A DNA stretch of 64,000 nucleotides. Source: Algoriphagus aestuariicola (GTDB taxonomy: Bacteria > Bacteroidota > Bacteroidia > Cytophagales > Cyclobacteriaceae). The notes below the pieces were generated by a model, which did not search any database, was not told where the DNA came from, and saw nothing but the letters and a program-made list of their open reading frames with translations. Shown here in pieces: positions 62,772 through 64,000 of the stretch; within the stretch, counting starts at the first letter, position 1; each line of letters starts with the position of its first letter. Where the stretch lies: NCBI RefSeq assembly GCF_017254835.1, contig NZ_JAFKCW010000001.1:434001-498000 (forward strand). The letters run 5' to 3'. A program made the position numbers and the translations under genes.

Positions 62772-63464
62772 ATGAAAATTGCAAAAGCATTGATTTTCGG
62801 AGGTTCTGCACTGGCCATTTCTCTTCTGGCCGGATGTAAGGCCGGTGGCGACAACCAAGGTCTTGAGTATGCACCTCAGATGTATCATTCCGTAGCCTAT
62901 GAGCCTTTGACGCAAATCAAGGACGAGTCGATGGGCAGTTGGCTTTCCAACCGCGAGGATGGCAAGGGGGAGTTTTTCAACTCCAACGTTTACAACCCGC
63001 ATGGCATGAACATGAGAGAGCCAGTGGCTAATACTGTTCCAAGAAACAAGCAAGGCTACCTGCCTTACAGACTCAAGGCGTTTGAACTTGAGCAAGCCGC
63101 CCTGATCAAGAATCCTGTGGAATCTTCTGAGGAAGTCCTAAAACGTGGAGAAGTGCTCTTTACACAATATTGCAGCGCATGCCACGGAAAGACTGGACAG
63201 GGCGATGGAAAAGCCGGTGAGATCATCGGTGGTGTCGCCAACTTGACAGGAGGTGCCTATGTCAACCTTCCTGAAGGCCACATCTTCCACGTGATTACCA
63301 AAGGAAAAGGCCGAATGGGGGCTCACGGTTCCCAGATTCCTGAGGAAAGCAGATGGAAAATTGTTCACTATGTAAAACAAGTTATCCAAGGTCAGGCTGC
63401 AGCCGCTACTCCGGCTCCTGCTGCAGATTCCACCGCGGTAGCACAAGTAACCCCAGCTAACTAA
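62772..63464 (+). CDS. actE: Alternative complex III subunit E, mono-heme lipoprotein cytochrome c
   Basis: The ATG at 62772 gives a lipoprotein signal (SALAISLLAGC) with lipidated Cys near residue 19; the upstream TTG at 62751 would overlap actD and is less likely. The single heme site is CSACHG (about 134-139). The rest is soluble, with an Ala/Pro/Gln-rich C-terminal tail. It delivers electrons to a cytochrome oxidase or to a soluble carrier. It starts 13 bases after actD. Confidence 0.95.
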   Translation: MKIAKALIFGGSALAISLLAGCKAGGDNQGLEYAPQMYHSVAYEPLTQIKDESMGSWLSNREDGKGEFFNSNVYNPHGMNMREPVANTVPRNKQGYLPYRLKAFELEQAALIKNPVESSEEVLKRGEVLFTQYCSACHGKTGQGDGKAGEIIGGVANLTGGAYVNLPEGHIFHVITKGKGRMGAHGSQIPEESRWKIVHYVKQVIQGQAAAATPAPAADSTAVAQVTPAN

Positions 63465-63466
63465 TC

Positions 63467-64000
63467 ATGGCGCATCACGGCGAACAACACTATAATCTGG
63501 AGCAGCGATTCGACTTTACTGCTGCTACCAAAAAATCCATCATGACCGTTTTGGTTATTGGTGCGATCCTCTTGGGTATAGGCATCATCCTGGCAATGAC
63601 AGGTGGTGGACACCATGAGGAAGCTGGGGAAGCAGGAGGGCATGCCTTCCACTGGTACGAGCGTCTTTATGCCAACCTTTGGATCAACAACGTATTCTTC
63701 ACCGGTATCGCTCTGGTGGGGGTATTCTTCTTTGCGATCCAGTTTGCTGCGCAGGCAGGGTGGTCAACTCCAATCCTTAGGATCATGCTTTCCTTGGGTA
63801 ATTGGTTGCCAATCGCTGGTGTATTGATGATTGCTACGTTCTTCATCGCAAATCACGACCTCTTCCACTGGACTCACGCTTATCTGTTTGATAAAAATGA
63901 CCCCCAATATGACAGCATCATCGACGGAAAAGGGGCATTCTTTTACTGGCCTATGGAAAAGGGATCTTTCCCGATTTTCTACATCGCGAGAATGATCATC
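63467..64000 (+). CDS. actF: Alternative complex III subunit F, NrfD-like (3' end outside window)
   Basis: The gene starts at ATG 63467, two bases after actE, and is open to the end of the window (178 codons seen). The N-terminal part has a soluble segment (EQHYNLEQRFDFTAAT), then hydrophobic helices (MTVLVIGAILLGIGIILAM, then VFFTGIALVGVFFFAIQFAA) and the motif NHDLFHWTHAYLFD, which is typical of ActF. The protein is the second NrfD-like membrane subunit of the complex. Confidence 0.93.
   Translation, partial: MAHHGEQHYNLEQRFDFTAATKKSIMTVLVIGAILLGIGIILAMTGGGHHEEAGEAGGHAFHWYERLYANLWINNVFFTGIALVGVFFFAIQFAAQAGWSTPILRIMLSLGNWLPIAGVLMIATFFIANHDLFHWTHAYLFDKNDPQYDSIIDGKGAFFYWPMEKGSFPIFYIARMII

Noticed and set aside
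1-64000. CRISPR array, prophage or integrative element
   Set aside because: No regularly spaced repeats, integrase or phage structural genes were seen; the tRNA genes have no visible attachment-site duplication.

Overview
The window looks like chromosomal DNA of a Bacteroidota bacterium, most likely of the order Cytophagales (Cyclobacteriaceae/Algoriphagus-like; this placement is inferred). The signs are Bacteroidota-type promoters (TAnnTTTG at -7), a general lack of Shine-Dalgarno sequences, many signal peptides ending in FAQ/SAQ, outer-membrane beta-barrels, an ECF sigma/anti-sigma operon, and an alternative complex III (act) operon at the right edge. No phage, plasmid or CRISPR region is visible; the only mobile-type gene is a REP-associated tyrosine transposase.

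Layout, left part. The 3' end of an exported amidohydrolase (1-683) converges on an ammonium transporter (807-2159). Next come a lipoprotein gene and a small gene with an apparent frameshift (2370-3650). From 4019 to 20067 there is a 16-kb, five-gene, one-direction cluster: a PhoD-like metallophosphatase, a 1187-aa DUF6603-like protein, and three very large proteins without a known function (1051, 1622 and 589 aa). Together they make about 5300 residues with no signal peptides. This is the best candidate in the window for an undescribed system. It converges on a translationally coupled pair of paralogous membrane proteins (20077-21050) and is followed by tRNA-Asn.

Middle part. An exported two-subunit molybdenum hydroxylase (21947-24702), a secreted propeller-like protein and a CtlX-like hydrolase are followed by palindromic REP-like DNA and its likely RAYT transposase. 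Then come purB, a PaaE-type reductase with a membrane protein, and an ECF sigma operon running sigma factor, anti-sigma factor, two paralogous barrels and a DUF4097-like adhesin-type protein (35318 down to 31037). A PolX/PHP protein follows whose polymerase active site is lost, then an EVE protein, pyrR-pyrB, an ABC exporter, a cystathionine beta-synthase-type enzyme, PlsC and a GH43 glycosidase.

Right part. rpsA (49962-51737) has a strongly structured leader that includes a possible pseudoknot just before the start codon. Small envelope proteins, a second two-subunit molybdenum hydroxylase and tRNA-Cys come next. The act operon (actA-actF, 56461 to beyond the window) encodes the quinol:cytochrome c oxidoreductase that replaces the bc1 complex, and has a near-perfect promoter. 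Intergenic regions carry short repeated words (CAGTCGCAGTG, GAGCGGAGTCGA) and several hairpins.

All family names come from reading the sequence and from memory; no database search was possible.
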